Source: Actinomyces sp.
Lineage (GTDB): Bacteria; Actinomycetota; Actinomycetes; Actinomycetales; Actinomycetaceae
DNA: 15,920 bases
Assembly: GCA_012837655.1 (NCBI GenBank)
Contig: DUQT01000069.1
Span: 1 to 15,920 of the forward strand
Direction: 5' to 3'
The translations under genes were made by a program, and so were the position numbers. The notes beneath the pieces are model-generated. The model did no database searches and had not been told where the DNA came from. It saw nothing but the letters and a program-made list of their open reading frames with translations. This document shows positions 15,031-15,920 of this stretch, piece after piece. Each line of letters begins with the position of its first letter. The stretch's first letter is position 1.

Positions 15031-15920
15031 TTACTGACCCAGTTCAGCCTGGATGTCTGAAATCATCTTGTTCCACGTGTTGACCGGATCGTCACCACCG
15101 ATGATCTGGGCTTCAGTCTTGCCCCAGAAGGTCCACACAGCACCCATTTCCGGGATGTTCGGCATCGGGAAGCCGCCCTCGGAAGCTGCCTGGAAACCAG
15201 CCATCAGCGGGTCGGAAGCTGCCTTGTCAGCGGAAGCATTCAGAGCCGGTAGACGGTTACCGATCGAGTAGAGCTCATCCTGGATTTCCTCAGAGCCAAC
15301 GTAGTTTACGAGGAAATCGTTAGCGAGCAGGGAGTTCTCCGACTTAGCGGAAATGAATCCACCCTGAACACCGAGGAACGGAACACCGTCCATCGGGCCA
15401 GCAGCCGGAATCGGATCCACAGCAATGTTCATACCTTCGAAGTCAGCGAGCATCCACGGGCCACCCAGGATGTAGGGGGAATTTCCGTTCTTGAATGCAT
15501 CTACCGCAACGTCGTAGCTAATTGCAGTGCTGAGGACGCCCTCGGCACCCTTTTCCTTCAGCCATTCGGCAAATGCTTCGCCTTCTGCACCACCGATTGC
15601 GAGGTCGGAGGTGTAGGAACCGTCATCGTTTTGCTCGAAGACCGGGCCGGTGAACGAAGACTGGAACGGGTACATGGTGTACGGGTCGCCCTCTTCGCCA
15701 ACCTGGATTACGAACGGGTACTCAACGCCCGCTTCCTTGCCCATTTCGATCATTTCGTCGAAGGTTGCCGGGGTGGAGTCAACCAGGTCAGCGTTACGGA
15801 TGATTGCGAGGTTTTCCACAGCGTAGGGAACGCCGTAAACCTGGCCGTCAAAAGTGAACGCAGCTACGGATCCTTCGGAGAACTCGCCAGCCTTATCGCC
15901 GAGCTCAACCGGGGAGATGA
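15031..15920 (-). CDS. malE: Maltose/maltodextrin-binding protein MalE, N-terminus outside the window
   Basis: Extracytoplasmic solute-binding protein delivering sugar to MalFG. Only the last 296 codons are present; the frame stays open to the right edge, and no start codon or signal peptide is visible. Family features: GQVYGVPYAVENLAIIRN (residues spanning 15790-15840), the FDEMIEMG helix, GGPWMLADFEGMNIAV and FLGVQGGFISAKSENS, all in the order found in MalE. Codon GTG at 15817-15819 is an internal Val and not a start. It ends in AELGQ and TAA. First visible gene of the malEFG operon. Confidence 0.92.
   Translation of the reverse strand, partial: ISPVELGDKAGEFSEGSVAAFTFDGQVYGVPYAVENLAIIRNADLVDSTPATFDEMIEMGKEAGVEYPFVIQVGEEGDPYTMYPFQSSFTGPVFEQNDDGSYTSDLAIGGAEGEAFAEWLKEKGAEGVLSTAISYDVAVDAFKNGNSPYILGGPWMLADFEGMNIAVDPIPAAGPMDGVPFLGVQGGFISAKSENSLLANDFLVNYVGSEEIQDELYSIGNRLPALNASADKAASDPLMAGFQAASEGGFPMPNIPEMGAVWTFWGKTEAQIIGGDDPVNTWNKMISDIQAELGQ

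Overview
The window comes from an actinobacterium of moderate GC content. The gene set points that way: stand-alone PurS, PurQ and small PurL instead of one fused enzyme, a GTP-dependent PEP carboxykinase, a maltose-type ABC importer, and several leaders that look short or leaderless. Member of the Actinomycetaceae or a relative is my best guess, but the sequence alone does not settle it. Almost everything is on the minus strand. The one plus-strand gene is a sugar kinase at 6025-7035.

Layout from left to right. purL (61-2535), then a 311-base gap holding a probable purL promoter and a cluster of DnaA-box sequences. Next come purQ and purS (2847-3799, overlapping by 4 bases), purC, and an uncharacterised 349-residue protein whose stop lies 2 bases before the purC start. 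A divergent promoter region leads to the plus-strand BadF/NAGK-type kinase. After it lie three short repeats that may be a mobile-element end, and a GC-rich inverted repeat. purD follows (7225-8499) with an upstream region rich in small repeats, then pck (8839-10668), purA (10946-12235), and malG, malF and the 3' part of malE (12443-15920, cut by the window edge). Strong terminator-like hairpins lie after pck, purA and malG, and another lies between malE and malF.

How the genes work together. PurD, PurS/PurQ/PurL, PurC and PurA cover steps 2, 4, 7 (as SAICAR synthetase) and the AMP branch of de novo purine synthesis. Pck links the TCA cycle to gluconeogenesis. MalEFG imports maltose or maltodextrins and depends on an ATPase encoded elsewhere.

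The most unusual observation is in PurQ, the glutaminase subunit of FGAM synthase. The fold and surrounding motifs are conserved, but all three catalytic-triad positions are replaced (Cys86 to Gly, His194 to Ser, Glu196 to Asp). The protein should therefore not hydrolyse glutamine. Either FGAM synthase uses free ammonia here, or another amidotransferase supplies it. The DnaA-box cluster between purL and purQ, and the unknown purC-coupled protein that looks like a P-loop-less SRP/FlhF-type GTPase fold, are the next most interesting items.
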